Of a stretch of DNA of 64,000 bases, positions 25,347-33,625 are shown piece after piece. Numbering within the stretch: position 1 is the stretch's first letter; each line of letters starts with the position of its first letter. Position numbers and translations under genes: made by a program. The notes below the pieces were generated by a model. That model had not been told where the DNA came from. It did no database searches and was given only the letters and a program-made list of their open reading frames with translations. Origin of the DNA: Streptomyces sp. SID12488 (GTDB lineage Bacteria; Actinomycetota; Actinomycetes; Streptomycetales; Streptomycetaceae); assembly GCF_010548275.1 (NCBI RefSeq), contig NZ_JAAGLT010000020.1, forward strand, positions 104,911-168,910, in the 5' to 3' direction.

Positions 25347-26654
25347 TCACCTGGCGGCTCTGGGGGCTGCTGTGACGCCACTGTCCAGGTGCTGGTGAAT
25401 GGTGCGGTGCAGGTGCTGGAGTCCGGGCTCGTTGCGTCCGAAGACGAAATCGGTCCCGGCCAGGGCCTTCAGGCCCTGCTGGACTCCGTAGGTGGTCGCG
25501 TAGTCCTCGTCACGGACCACCTCGTGGAACCACTCGCCGAACCTGTCGGCGACCTGGCGTTCCTCGTCGGTGACCGCCGGTTCCCGCAGCAGGATGATCT
25601 GCTGGGTCACCGACTCGGTCGCCGTCCGGGGGAGCACCAGGGACACGGCGATCTTCTGGCGCCAGCCGCCGGCGATCGCGAGGCCCGGGAAGAGCCAGTA
25701 GATGGGGCCGACACACTCCCCGGGGTCCCGCTGGTCCGGCGGCAGGTCGACCGCCTGCGCGATGGGGCGCAGGGCGGGCGCGATGCGCTGGTGGGGGCCC
25801 CAGGTGTCGTGGGCCATCATGTTGGAGAGGTTCGTCTCGAACACCGTCTTCGGGTGCAGCGAGGCGAAGTGGTACGTCTCCAGATACCCGTCGAGGGTGA
25901 CCTTCCAGTTGGGACTGGTCAGGGCGCTGGTGGAATAGTGGTGGCACTCCGCCAGCCGGAGGCCCTCGAGCAGCGGCAGCAGATCGCCCAGCCAGTCGTC
26001 CAGGTCGGGTTCGGCCGCCGGGTCCAGTGAGACGAAGACGATGCCCGCGCGTTCCCCGGCCGGGAGCCGGACGAGGCTGCGGCCCTCGCGCGGAACCTCG
26101 CCGAAGGTCTTCTCGGCGTACACGCCCCGCAGCTCCCCGGCCAGGTCGTAGGACCAGGAGTGGTACGGGCAGGTGATCCGCTTCGAGACCCCGCAGCCGG
26201 GTTCGAGGAGCTTGGCTCCCCGGTGCCGGCACGCGTTGATCATCGCGTGCACGGTGCCCTGCCGGTCGCGGGTGATCAGCACGGGGATGCCGAGCACGTC
26301 GATCGCCTTGTAGGTGTTCGGCCCGGGCAGCTCGGCCGACATGGCGAGCGGAAGGGGGACGCTCCGGTGCACGGCGTCCGTCTCGCGCTGCCAGCGGTCG
26401 GCGTCGAGGTAGTTGGCCACGGGTTCCGTCCACTGGCCGTCCGCCTCGTGCGTGGTGTTGGCGAGGTAGTGCGCCATCACCCGCTCGACGAGCTCGGCGG
26501 CCTCCCGCCGCATCGTCTCGGACGCCGCGTCGGTGGACCGGTCCTGGCTGATCCACGACGAGTATTCGGGGGTCGGGGCAGCAGACGGTGCCGAGGCCGG
26601 CGACCTGAGCTCAGTACCTGGTTCCCGAATCTCCGGCGAACTGGTCTGGACCAC
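25347..26654 (-). CDS. second Rieske oxygenase, alpha subunit
   Basis: A 435-residue Rieske/mononuclear iron oxygenase from GTG 26654 (GAGG 6-7 nt upstream). Rieske ligands C142, H144, C162 and H165 (CRHRG and CPYHSW). The catalytic region LDGYLETYHFASLHP carries the two iron histidines. It differs clearly from the oxygenase at 19305, so it probably acts on a different intermediate. It heads the operon oxygenase-SDR-PEP-utilising protein-ABM, and no ferredoxin gene is adjacent; it may share the ferredoxin at 20711 or the reductase at 7182. It has a 50-residue variable N-terminal extension. Confidence 0.92.
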   Translation of the reverse strand: MVQTSSPEIREPGTELRSPASAPSAAPTPEYSSWISQDRSTDAASETMRREAAELVERVMAHYLANTTHEADGQWTEPVANYLDADRWQRETDAVHRSVPLPLAMSAELPGPNTYKAIDVLGIPVLITRDRQGTVHAMINACRHRGAKLLEPGCGVSKRITCPYHSWSYDLAGELRGVYAEKTFGEVPREGRSLVRLPAGERAGIVFVSLDPAAEPDLDDWLGDLLPLLEGLRLAECHHYSTSALTSPNWKVTLDGYLETYHFASLHPKTVFETNLSNMMAHDTWGPHQRIAPALRPIAQAVDLPPDQRDPGECVGPIYWLFPGLAIAGGWRQKIAVSLVLPRTATESVTQQIILLREPAVTDEERQVADRFGEWFHEVVRDEDYATTYGVQQGLKALAGTDFVFGRNEPGLQHLHRTIHQHLDSGVTAAPRAAR

Positions 26655-26727
26655 GATGTCCTCACAATCCTTCCAGCCGCGAGCCGGTGACCGGCTTCGG
26701 AATGCGACGGCTGGGTTGTGTCCGAAA

Positions 26728-26756
26728 CGACAACAGGACTTAGTGTGCTCTGTCAA
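26728..26756 (-). promoter_or_regulatory. candidate promoter for the second Rieske operon
   Basis: Perfect TTGACA on the minus strand (26756-26751), followed after 17 nt by a weak TTGTCG. About 75 bp upstream of GTG 26654. The -35 element is convincing, the -10 is not. Confidence 0.3.
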
Positions 26757-26788
26757 TAGAAAGTGTCGAAGTCGTCGCCCGGTGTTCC

Positions 26789-27277
26789 ATGGGGGTGGGT
26801 GTGATGGTCATGACCCTGCCGTTCGAGGTGGGAGTGGTGGTACGGGATGTGCGGCCGATGGAGCGCTTCTACTGCGAGGTGATCGGCTGTCGGGTCGAGC
26901 GCCGCTCACGCGTGCCGGAGTCGATCGGCGGTCCGGCCGGGCTCGGCGGCGAGCTCCTGGTGGTCTGGCTGAGGGTGCCGTCCGGGGGGTGCGTCAAGTT
27001 GATCCTTCCCCGGTCGGACCAGGCATCGGTCCCGGTCTCAGCGTATGCGCCGCCCTTGTCGGCCGGGCGTCCGGGGCTGGCGTATCTCACCTTCCATCTG
27101 GACGACTTGGACCCGGTGGTGGCTGCGCTGCGGGCCGCGGGTGCCCGGCCTCTGTCGGACCCGGTCGTCGTCCTCGCGCACGGCCGGCGGATCAGCTTCT
27201 GGGCTGATCCGGAGGGCAATGTCGTGGAGTTGGTGGACGCGCGGGGCGGCAACCCTGGTCCTGGGCGTAGTAATTAG
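26789..27277 (+). CDS. VOC (glyoxalase/bleomycin-resistance/dioxygenase) superfamily protein
   Basis: About 162 residues with the paired beta-alpha-beta-beta-beta modules of the VOC fold: PFEVGVVVRDVRPMERFYCEVIGCRV and, in the second half, AYLTFHLDDLDPVVAALRAAGA ... ISFWADPEGNVVELV, the last including the metal-ligand Glu of this superfamily. Members include extradiol dioxygenases, epimerases and glyoxalases; single-domain proteins of this size cannot be assigned. The start could also be ATG 26804 or 26810, since no clear ribosome-binding site marks 26789. Divergent from the second Rieske oxygenase, so a role in handling its product is plausible. Confidence 0.82.
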   Translation: MGVGVMVMTLPFEVGVVVRDVRPMERFYCEVIGCRVERRSRVPESIGGPAGLGGELLVVWLRVPSGGCVKLILPRSDQASVPVSAYAPPLSAGRPGLAYLTFHLDDLDPVVAALRAAGARPLSDPVVVLAHGRRISFWADPEGNVVELVDARGGNPGPGRSN

Positions 27278-27291
27278 AGACGCTGTTCAGT
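27273..27291 (+). promoter_or_regulatory. island operator-like motif, copy 2
   Basis: ATTAGAGACGCTGTTCAGT, 83 bp before the E1 alpha start codon. Shares AGACGCT and CAGT with the copy at 39612, and 16 of 23 positions (over 23 bases) with the copy between the TetR genes at 31741. Confidence 0.45.
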
Positions 27292-27303
27292 AAGGTGCCC
27301 CAA

Positions 27304-27323
27304 GCTGGTTACTGTAGACCAGC
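27304..27323. promoter_or_regulatory. dyad GCTGGT-N8-ACCAGC, candidate repressor site
   Basis: Perfect 6-bp arms around an 8-nt spacer, 50 bp upstream of the E1 alpha start and just downstream of the operator-like motif at 27273. The size and symmetry fit a TetR-type operator. Confidence 0.4.
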
Positions 27324-27373
27324 ACAAGTAAGTCCGATTGCTTGGCAACCTCCCTCGGACGAAGGGGCGGACG

Positions 27374-28426
27374 ATGGCTCAACGAGCGTCGACGGCGTCA
27401 AAGAAATCCCCGCAGGTCAACCCGCAGGTAACCCCGCAGGTGAACCCGCCGGTCAACGAACAGATCAGCCCGCGGGTCATCAAGGACCTGCACGAGCGCA
27501 TGGTGCGCATCCGGCTGTTCGAGACCGAGGCGGGCAAACTCATGGAGGCGGGCAAGCTGCCCGGATTCCTGCACCTCTATGTCGGCCAGGAAGCCGTGGC
27601 CGCCGGAGTGATGACAGCCCTGCGCGACGACGACCAGATCACCTCCACCCACCGTGGCCACGGACACGCCGTGGCCAAGGGTGTCGGCTTCCGCGAGATG
27701 TACGCGGAGCTGTACGGCCGGGTCACCGGCGCCTGCCTCGGCCGCGGCGGCAGCATGCACATCAACGACCTCACCCGCGGCATGCTCGGTGCCAACGGCA
27801 TCGTCGGAGCCGGTGTCCCGATCGCCGTGGGCGCCGCCTTCGCCGCCCGCTACAAGGGCGAGGACAACGTCGCCGTGACCTTCTTCGGTGACGGCGCCAC
27901 CAACATCGGCGCCTGGCACGAGGGCGCCAACATGGCCGCGATCCTGGGCCTGCCCGTGGTCTTCGTCTGCGAGAACAACGGCTACGCCGAGTTCACCCCG
28001 CAGTCCGGGCACATGCTGCTCACCGACGTCGCCGACCGGGCCGCCGCATACGGCATGCCCAGCGTGATCGTCGACGGCATGGACGCGGTCGCCGTCCACC
28101 GAGCCGCCGTCGAGGCCGTCGAACGGGCCCGGCGCGGCGAGGGCCCGATGATGATCGAGGCCAAGACCTACCGCTTCTTCGACCACCAGGGCGTCAAGGG
28201 TCTGCGGCACCCCTACCGCTCGGACGAGGAGGTCGCCGAGTGGAGGACCCGCGACCCCATCGACCTGATCGAGGCCCGTGCGGTCGCCGACGGCACCGCG
28301 ACCCGCGCGGAGCTGGACGACGTATGGCAGCGCACCCGCGACGAGATCGCGGAAGCCGTCGCGTACGCCGAGGCGAGCCCGCTGCCCGACCCCGCCGACC
28401 TGCTGCTCAACGTCTACTCGGGATGA
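27374..28426 (+). CDS. thiamine-diphosphate 2-oxoacid dehydrogenase E1 component, alpha subunit
   Basis: A 350-residue E1 alpha with the ThDP-binding motif GDGATNIGAWHEGANMAAILGLPVVFVCENNGYAEF (about residues 173-208) and phosphorylation-loop-like RGGSMH. It decarboxylates a 2-oxoacid or acetoin-like substrate, working as a heterotetramer with E1 beta (28423-29454). ATG 27374 with AAGGGG upstream. Residues about 11-28 are a low-complexity tract (PQVNPQVTPQVNPPVN) encoded by four 12-bp tandem repeats. First gene of an E1 alpha-E1 beta-E2 operon. The family includes pyruvate, branched-chain and acetoin dehydrogenases; which one is not certain. Confidence 0.92.
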   Translation: MAQRASTASKKSPQVNPQVTPQVNPPVNEQISPRVIKDLHERMVRIRLFETEAGKLMEAGKLPGFLHLYVGQEAVAAGVMTALRDDDQITSTHRGHGHAVAKGVGFREMYAELYGRVTGACLGRGGSMHINDLTRGMLGANGIVGAGVPIAVGAAFAARYKGEDNVAVTFFGDGATNIGAWHEGANMAAILGLPVVFVCENNGYAEFTPQSGHMLLTDVADRAAAYGMPSVIVDGMDAVAVHRAAVEAVERARRGEGPMMIEAKTYRFFDHQGVKGLRHPYRSDEEVAEWRTRDPIDLIEARAVADGTATRAELDDVWQRTRDEIAEAVAYAEASPLPDPADLLLNVYSG

Positions 28427-29454
28427 CCGCCATGACCGTTACGACCACCACCGACGAAGCGCCGGCCGTCGCCACGCGCAAACTCACCTACGTCAAGGCC
28501 TTCAACGAGGGCCTCGCGCAGGCCATGCGCGAGGACGAGAACGTGTTCGTCGCAGGCGAGGACGTCGCCGGATACGGCGGAGTGTTCCGCATGTTCGACA
28601 ACCTGCTCGACGAGTTCGGGCCCCGCCGCATGATCGACACCCCGATCTCCGAAGCCGCCCTGGTCGGTCTCGGTGTGGGAGCCGCCGCCCGGGGGCTGCG
28701 GCCCGTCGTCGACCTGATGTTCATGGACTTCATCGGCGTCTGTCTGGACCAGATCGTCAACCAGGCGGCCAAGATGAAGTACATGTTCGGCGGCGCGCTG
28801 TCCGTGCCGCTCACCATCACCACCGCCTCCGGGGCCGGCCTCGGCGCGGCGGCCCAGCACAGTCAGAGCCTGGAGGCCTGGCTGGCCCATGTGCCCGGCC
28901 TCAAGGTGGTGATGCCGAGCGACGCGTACACCGCCAAGGGCCTGACCGTCTCGGCCATCCGGGACGACAACCCGGTCGTCGTGATGCTCAACAAGGTCCT
29001 GCTCGGCAGCACCGGTGAGGTGCCCGAGGAGATCTACGGCATCCCGCTGGGACAGGCGCACACCGCGCGGCAGGGCTCCGACGTCACCGTGATCGCCCTC
29101 GGCCGCATGGTGGGGGAGGCCCTCGCGGCGGCCGACGAGCTCGCCGCCGAAGGCGTGGAGATAGAGGTGATCGACCCCCGGACCGTGCAGCCGCTGGACA
29201 CCGAGACGATGTTCGCCTCCGTCCGCCGCACCAACCGGGTGCTCGTCGTGCACGAGGCCGTCACCTTCGGCGGGCTCGGGGCGGAGATCGCCGCCCAGAT
29301 CCAGGACGTGGTCTTCGACTACCTGGACGCGCCGGTCCTGCGTATCGGCGCCCCCTTCTCACCGGTCCCCTTCTCCCCGGTCCTGGAGAAGGCGTACGTG
29401 CCCGATCGCGCCCGTATCGCTCAGGGCTGCCGGCGTCTCCTCGAAAGGTCGTGA
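28423..29454 (+). CDS. 2-oxoacid dehydrogenase E1 component, beta subunit
   Basis: A 343-residue transketolase-like beta subunit. The start ATG 28423 overlaps the alpha stop (ATGA); ATG 28432 is an alternative. Typical motifs: EDVAGYGGVFRMF, DTPISEAALVGLGVGAAARGLRPVVDLMFMDF, GLGAAAQHSQSLEAWLAHVPGLKVVMPSDAYTAKGL and EVIDPRTVQPLDTET. It completes the active site with E1 alpha and transfers the acyl group to the lipoyl arm of E2. Very tight coupling to both neighbours. Confidence 0.94.
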   Translation: MTAMTVTTTTDEAPAVATRKLTYVKAFNEGLAQAMREDENVFVAGEDVAGYGGVFRMFDNLLDEFGPRRMIDTPISEAALVGLGVGAAARGLRPVVDLMFMDFIGVCLDQIVNQAAKMKYMFGGALSVPLTITTASGAGLGAAAQHSQSLEAWLAHVPGLKVVMPSDAYTAKGLTVSAIRDDNPVVVMLNKVLLGSTGEVPEEIYGIPLGQAHTARQGSDVTVIALGRMVGEALAAADELAAEGVEIEVIDPRTVQPLDTETMFASVRRTNRVLVVHEAVTFGGLGAEIAAQIQDVVFDYLDAPVLRIGAPFSPVPFSPVLEKAYVPDRARIAQGCRRLLERS

Positions 29455-31004
29455 CGGACGTGGCGGTCGAGGTTCTGCTGCCGAAGATCGGCCTGACCAT
29501 GCAGGAAGGCACGATCGACGAATGGCTGGTGCCCACCGGCACGGTCGTCGCCGAGGGCGACGCGCTGCTGCGGCTGGCCACCGACAAGGTCGACGTGGAT
29601 GTCGAGGCGGAGGCCGGGGGACTGTTCCATCCTGTGGTCCCGGCGGGCGCCACCCTGCCGGCCGGGGCACTCATCGGCTGGCTGCTCGCCGAGGGCGAGC
29701 AGCCACCGGACCCGGGGGGTACGCCGATGCCCGCCGGGTCCGGGTCCAGCGCGGACCCGGTCGCAGGTTCCGCCCTGAACGGCGGCCCCGTGGGCCTGGG
29801 CGCGCCGCCCGCCCGCGTCGGCGGTGCGGGTACGACGGCCGCGCCTGCCCCGGACGGGGGCGGCGGGGTTGCGACCGCCGTTCCTGCCGCCGGCGGCGCT
29901 GTGGGTACGGGCGCCCCGTCGCCCCTCACGAGCACGGGTGTGGCTTCCCGGACCGGCGCTGCCACCGCGGCGCCCTCCGCCAAGGGCAACGGTCACCGGC
30001 TGCTGTCCTCGCCGAACGCCCGGCGCGTCGCCGGGGCCGCCGACATCGAGCTCACCGCCGTACGCGGCACGGGGCCGGGTGGCCGGATCGTCTCCGAGGA
30101 CGTGGAGGAGTTCCTCGCGGCGCTCCCCGCCGACGTCGTCGCTCCGGTCCTGCCGGGCGGCACCCCTTCCTCGCCGCTGGTCCGCAAGCTGGCGAAGGAA
30201 CGGGACATCGACCTCTCCGAGGTGAACGGCACCGGGCCCGGCGGCCGGATCCGCCGGTCCGACCTCGACGCCGTCACCCCGGCGCCCGCCCGCCGTACCG
30301 CGGCGGCTCCGCAGCCCGGCGACGTCCTCCCGCTCACCGGGATGCGCGGCACCATCGCCCGCAGGATGCACGCCAGCCTCCAGGAGATGGCTCAGCTGAC
30401 GCACGGCTACGAGGTGCGGATGGACGCCGTGGTGTCCCTGCGGGACCGTCTCAAGGAGGAGTGGGCCGACAGCGAACTGCCGGTGCCCAGCCTCAACGAC
30501 TTCCTGCTCAAGGCCGCCGCCCTCGCCCTGCGCGAGCACCCGCTGCTCAACGCGACGGTGCGGGAGGACGGCGTCCATCTGCTCGACGGCATCCACCTAG
30601 GCTTCGCCGTGGCCGTTCCGGGCGGCCTCATGGTCCCCGTGATCGAGGACGCGGTGACGCTGCCGCTGCCCGAGATCGCCCGCCGGTCGAAGACTCTGGC
30701 CCAGGCCGCCCGCGAGGGGCGGATCTCCCCCGCCCAACTGGAAGGGGCCACTTTCACCGTCACCTCGCTCGGCGGCTACGGCGTCGACTTCTTCACCCCT
30801 GTGATCAATCCCGGCAATGTCGGGATCCTCGGGGTGGGCAGGCTCAGGGACGGTGTCGAGTGGGTGGACGACAGGCCGCTGAGGACGCGGGTGCTCACCC
30901 TGAGCCTCACCTTCGACCACCGTGCCGTCGACGGTGCACCCGCCGCCGAATACCTGCGCACGGTCGGCGAGTTGCTGAGCAGGCCCCTCCGCCTGCTGGT
31001 GTGA
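29451..31004 (+). CDS. 2-oxoacid dehydrogenase E2 component (dihydrolipoyl acyltransferase) with two peripheral-subunit-binding domains
   Basis: A 517-residue acyltransferase core. N-terminal lipoyl domain (about residues 1-80) with lipoylated lysine in ATDKVDVDVEA, an Ala/Gly/Pro-rich linker (about 85-180), two peripheral-subunit-binding domains (SSPNARRVAGAADIEL ... GTGPGGRIVSEDV, about 184-222, and SSPLVRKLAKERDIDL ... GTGPGGRIRRSDL, about 241-278), and a catalytic domain ending in the active-site motif FDHRAVDGAPAAEYL. One lipoyl domain with two binding domains is unusual. GTG 29451 overlaps the E1 beta stop (GTGA). No E3 (lipoamide dehydrogenase) gene is present nearby. Confidence 0.92.
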   Translation: MTDVAVEVLLPKIGLTMQEGTIDEWLVPTGTVVAEGDALLRLATDKVDVDVEAEAGGLFHPVVPAGATLPAGALIGWLLAEGEQPPDPGGTPMPAGSGSSADPVAGSALNGGPVGLGAPPARVGGAGTTAAPAPDGGGGVATAVPAAGGAVGTGAPSPLTSTGVASRTGAATAAPSAKGNGHRLLSSPNARRVAGAADIELTAVRGTGPGGRIVSEDVEEFLAALPADVVAPVLPGGTPSSPLVRKLAKERDIDLSEVNGTGPGGRIRRSDLDAVTPAPARRTAAAPQPGDVLPLTGMRGTIARRMHASLQEMAQLTHGYEVRMDAVVSLRDRLKEEWADSELPVPSLNDFLLKAAALALREHPLLNATVREDGVHLLDGIHLGFAVAVPGGLMVPVIEDAVTLPLPEIARRSKTLAQAAREGRISPAQLEGATFTVTSLGGYGVDFFTPVINPGNVGILGVGRLRDGVEWVDDRPLRTRVLTLSLTFDHRAVDGAPAAEYLRTVGELLSRPLRLLV

Positions 31005-31018
31005 GCCGCAGTGTCTTG

Positions 31019-31042
31019 AGTATTCGAAGTATTCGAAGTATC
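31019..31042. repeat. short tandem repeat after the E2 gene
   Basis: About two and a half copies of AGTATTCGA, 15 bp after the E2 stop and between the convergent E2 and TetR genes. No hairpin terminator is evident here. Confidence 0.6.
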
Positions 31043-31057
31043 CGCAGCCCGTGAGGC

Positions 31058-31663
31058 CTAGGTGGCCGGGTCGGTGATCCGCTCCGCGAGATCGCCGACC
31101 TCGCGGACGAAGGAACGGTGTCCCAGCGACCGGTACACGTCGTCACCCCGGACCTGCGAGATCGCCGCGGTCTCCAGCAGCGCCAGCAGGCCCAGGCCGA
31201 TCACCGCCGCCTCGGCGTCGGTGACGGACGTGCGGGCCTTGCGGATCAGCCGTACCAGCTCCTCCAGCAACTCTGTACGGCTCTCCTGGCGGAGCGCCTC
31301 CGCGTCCTGGCTCATGCCGGCCGACGACACGAAGAACACGGTGGCGGCGGACCGGTACTCGCCCATCCAGGCCAGCAGCGTGGTGACGGACGCGCCGATG
31401 TCCGAGCCGGGTTCGTGGGCCTCCGTGATCGCCTGCAACTGCTCGCGCAGCGCGGCGGCGAACGCCCGCATGGCCGCCGCTAGGACCTGGTCCTTGGAGG
31501 AGAAGTGGTAGTACACCGCCGCCGAGGTCATCTCGGCCCGAGCGGCGATGTCGGCCACCGTCACCTCGTCCGGCGACTGCGTGGCGAACAACTCCGTGGC
31601 CGCCTCGATCACCCACTGCTTGCGCGAGGGGCGGTGAGCGGCGCGCGTTCCGGATGTCGTCAT
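31058..31663 (-). CDS. TetR-family transcriptional regulator
   Basis: A 201-residue repressor. N-terminal helix-turn-helix (about residues 13-58; VIEAATELFATQSPDEVTVADIAARAEMTSAAVYYHFSSKDQVLAAAM). The remaining helices form the ligand-binding dimerisation domain. Start ATG 31663; no ribosome-binding site is visible, so the message may be leaderless or weakly translated. Divergent from a second TetR gene; the 143-bp gap contains the island operator-like motif (31741-31759), suggesting that one or both proteins bind there. The ligand is probably an acyl-CoA or pathway intermediate, by analogy with TetR regulators in CoA catabolic clusters. Confidence 0.9.
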   Translation of the reverse strand: MTTSGTRAAHRPSRKQWVIEAATELFATQSPDEVTVADIAARAEMTSAAVYYHFSSKDQVLAAAMRAFAAALREQLQAITEAHEPGSDIGASVTTLLAWMGEYRSAATVFFVSSAGMSQDAEALRQESRTELLEELVRLIRKARTSVTDAEAAVIGLGLLALLETAAISQVRGDDVYRSLGHRSFVREVGDLAERITDPAT

Positions 31664-31740
31664 GCTGTCAAGTATGCCGGGACCTCGGGACGCCAGAGGC
31701 CAATGAGCAGCAGGAATTATGCGGACGACCCATAGGACTT

Positions 31741-31759
31741 ACTGGATACACTGGTCAGT
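31741..31759 (+). promoter_or_regulatory. island operator-like motif, copy 3, between the TetR genes
   Basis: ACTGGATACACTGGTCAGT, part of a longer partial dyad TACTG-N11-CAGTA (31740-31760). 48 bp before ATG 31807. Its location in the divergent TetR promoter makes it the best candidate autoregulatory site. Confidence 0.5.
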
Positions 31760-31806
31760 ACGCAGCGCCCACGGACGTGGGGTCACGGCAGCCGGCAGGG
31801 AGCATG

Positions 31807-32499
31807 ATGGCCACCACGAAGAACGGCAAGCAGCCCGCCCACCGACCCTCGCGGCGCCAGCACATCATCACCGCCGCCGTGCGGGTGTTCGGCCGCAACG
31901 GCTTCGCGGAGACCAGCATCCAGGACATCGCAGACGAGGCCCAGGTGGTGCCCACGGCCGTCTACTACCACTTCGACGGCAAGGACGAACTCCTCGAACT
32001 CGCCATGCGCCGGGTCTTCGACCAGCTGAACGCGGTCGTGGAAGCGGCCCGTCCGGAGTCCGAGCCGGGTGACGCGGAGGGCCTGGTCCGTGTCATCGAC
32101 GCCGTGTGGGAATGGGTCGAGCGCAATCCTGACGAGGCCCGGCTCTACCAGGTCCAGATGGCCTCAGCCAGCGGCAACGTCAAGGTGCTGCGGGACGAGT
32201 TCGAACAGCGGCACATCCAGCGTGGCTACGACTATCTGCCCGAGGGCACCACGCGCAGCCCCCGGGCGGCGAAGGCCCGGCACGCGGCCCAGGCGCTCGC
32301 GGTGCGCACGCTGATCAGTACGACCATGCTCGTCACCGCGCTGCGAGCGGAGGGAGGACCGCTGTCCCAACTGCCCTCCCGGTCCGTCCTGGAGGCGGTC
32401 AGGGCGCTGGCACTGCGCATCGTCGCCACCGAGCAGCCGCAGTCGACGCAGCAGCCGGTCGCGCCCCGTCTCACACCGTCAGAACCGAGCACGCGCTGA
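31807..32499 (+). CDS. second TetR-family transcriptional regulator
   Basis: A 230-residue TetR protein from ATG 31807 (ATG 31804 also possible, GGGAG just upstream). HTH about residues 15-60: IITAAVRVFGRNGFAETSIQDIADEAQVVPTAVYYHFDGKDELLELAM. The C-terminal domain resembles KstR2/FadR-like acyl-CoA sensors only in general outline. The last 29 bases overlap the convergent thiolase-like gene (stop at 32471), a rare tail-to-tail overlap. Probably regulates the CoA catabolic genes on either side. Confidence 0.9.
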   Translation: MATTKNGKQPAHRPSRRQHIITAAVRVFGRNGFAETSIQDIADEAQVVPTAVYYHFDGKDELLELAMRRVFDQLNAVVEAARPESEPGDAEGLVRVIDAVWEWVERNPDEARLYQVQMASASGNVKVLRDEFEQRHIQRGYDYLPEGTTRSPRAAKARHAAQALAVRTLISTTMLVTALRAEGGPLSQLPSRSVLEAVRALALRIVATEQPQSTQQPVAPRLTPSEPSTR

Positions 32500-33625
32500 T
32501 CCCCGGTGCCCCGTACACATGGGTGAAGCCCACCCGGGGAGCGCCCGGCACCTGCACACCGGGCGCGCGGCCCTGCAACTGCCGTACGACCTCGTGGAAC
32601 TGGCGGAGCCCGGAGGCGCCGACGGGCTCACCGCCGGCCAGACAGCCGCCGTCGGTGTTGACCGGGATCCGGCCCGTGGGATCGGTGACCCCGGCGGCCA
32701 GCAGCTCCTCCTGCTCGCCGTGGCCGCACAGCCCGGTCTCCGCCAGGTGGATCAGCTCCGAGCCGCTGTCGGTGTCCTGCAACTGGGCCACTTGTACGTC
32801 GGCGGGCCGCACCCCCGCCGTACGGAAGGCGGCCTCGGCGGCGTCGATGCTCGGGCTGTGGTGCGGTCCCGGCGGCAGCCAGGGCGAGAACACCTCGAAC
32901 GAACCGAACCGCCGGGTCCGGAAGGCCAACGAGGCGAGTTTGACCGGTCGTTCGCACAGGTCGAACGCGCGGTCGCCGAGTGCCAGCACCAAGGCCGCCG
33001 CGCCCTGTCCGGGCGAGCAGAACATGTACTGGGTGAGCGGGGGACTGACCTCGGGGGAGTCGAGGATCTCCTGTTCCGTCAGCTCCTTGCGCCGCCAGGC
33101 CAGGGGGTGGTGCGAGCCGTTGCGGAAGGCGCGCGCGGCGACCATCGCCAGTGCGCGTTCCGAGATCCCGTGCTCGTACAGATACCGCTGGGTCTTCAGC
33201 GCGAAGAACTGGGTGGTGAGCATCATGCCGGTCTCGGCGTACCACTCGCCCAGGCCGTAGCGGGCCGCGGAGACGTGGAACGCGCCCCGCTCGTGCTTGT
33301 CGAACCCCACCGCCAGCCCCAGGGACGCCTCGCCCGCGCGCAGCGCGTTGGCCACCGCCAGCACGGTCGAGGCACCGGTGGCGCAGCCGTTCTGCACGTT
33401 GACGAACGGCACGCCGGTCAGGCCCAGGCGGCCCACCAGTGTGTCGGGCTTGCCGGACACGTCGGAGCCGCCGGCCGCGTAGCCGACGTCCTCCCAGCCG
33501 ACACCGGCGTCGGCCAGCGCCTCGCGTACCGCACGCTCGGCCATGTCCATTCCGGTGACGCTCTCGTCGCGGCCGAAGGGATGCATCCCGCATCCGACCA
33601 CATACACGTCGTCGTGCCGGCTCAT
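32471..33625 (-). CDS. thiolase-family/lipid-transfer-type acyl-CoA acetyltransferase-like protein
   Basis: A 384-residue member of the SCP-x-thiolase-like group. N-terminal VYVVGCGMHPFGRDE, active-site-region VNVQNGCATGASTVLAVANAL (Cys about residue 81) and a C-terminal VNTDGGCLAGGEPVGASGLRQFHE that replaces the classical GHP thiolase signature with GEP. Proteins of this type pair with DUF35 partners and act in steroid or side-chain acyl-CoA retro-aldol or thiolytic steps (family knowledge). ATG 33625 overlaps the stop of the DUF35 gene, fitting a two-subunit complex. Full length. Confidence 0.88.
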   Translation of the reverse strand: MSRHDDVYVVGCGMHPFGRDESVTGMDMAERAVREALADAGVGWEDVGYAAGGSDVSGKPDTLVGRLGLTGVPFVNVQNGCATGASTVLAVANALRAGEASLGLAVGFDKHERGAFHVSAARYGLGEWYAETGMMLTTQFFALKTQRYLYEHGISERALAMVAARAFRNGSHHPLAWRRKELTEQEILDSPEVSPPLTQYMFCSPGQGAAALVLALGDRAFDLCERPVKLASLAFRTRRFGSFEVFSPWLPPGPHHSPSIDAAEAAFRTAGVRPADVQVAQLQDTDSGSELIHLAETGLCGHGEQEELLAAGVTDPTGRIPVNTDGGCLAGGEPVGASGLRQFHEVVRQLQGRAPGVQVPGAPRVGFTHVYGAPGISACSVLTV

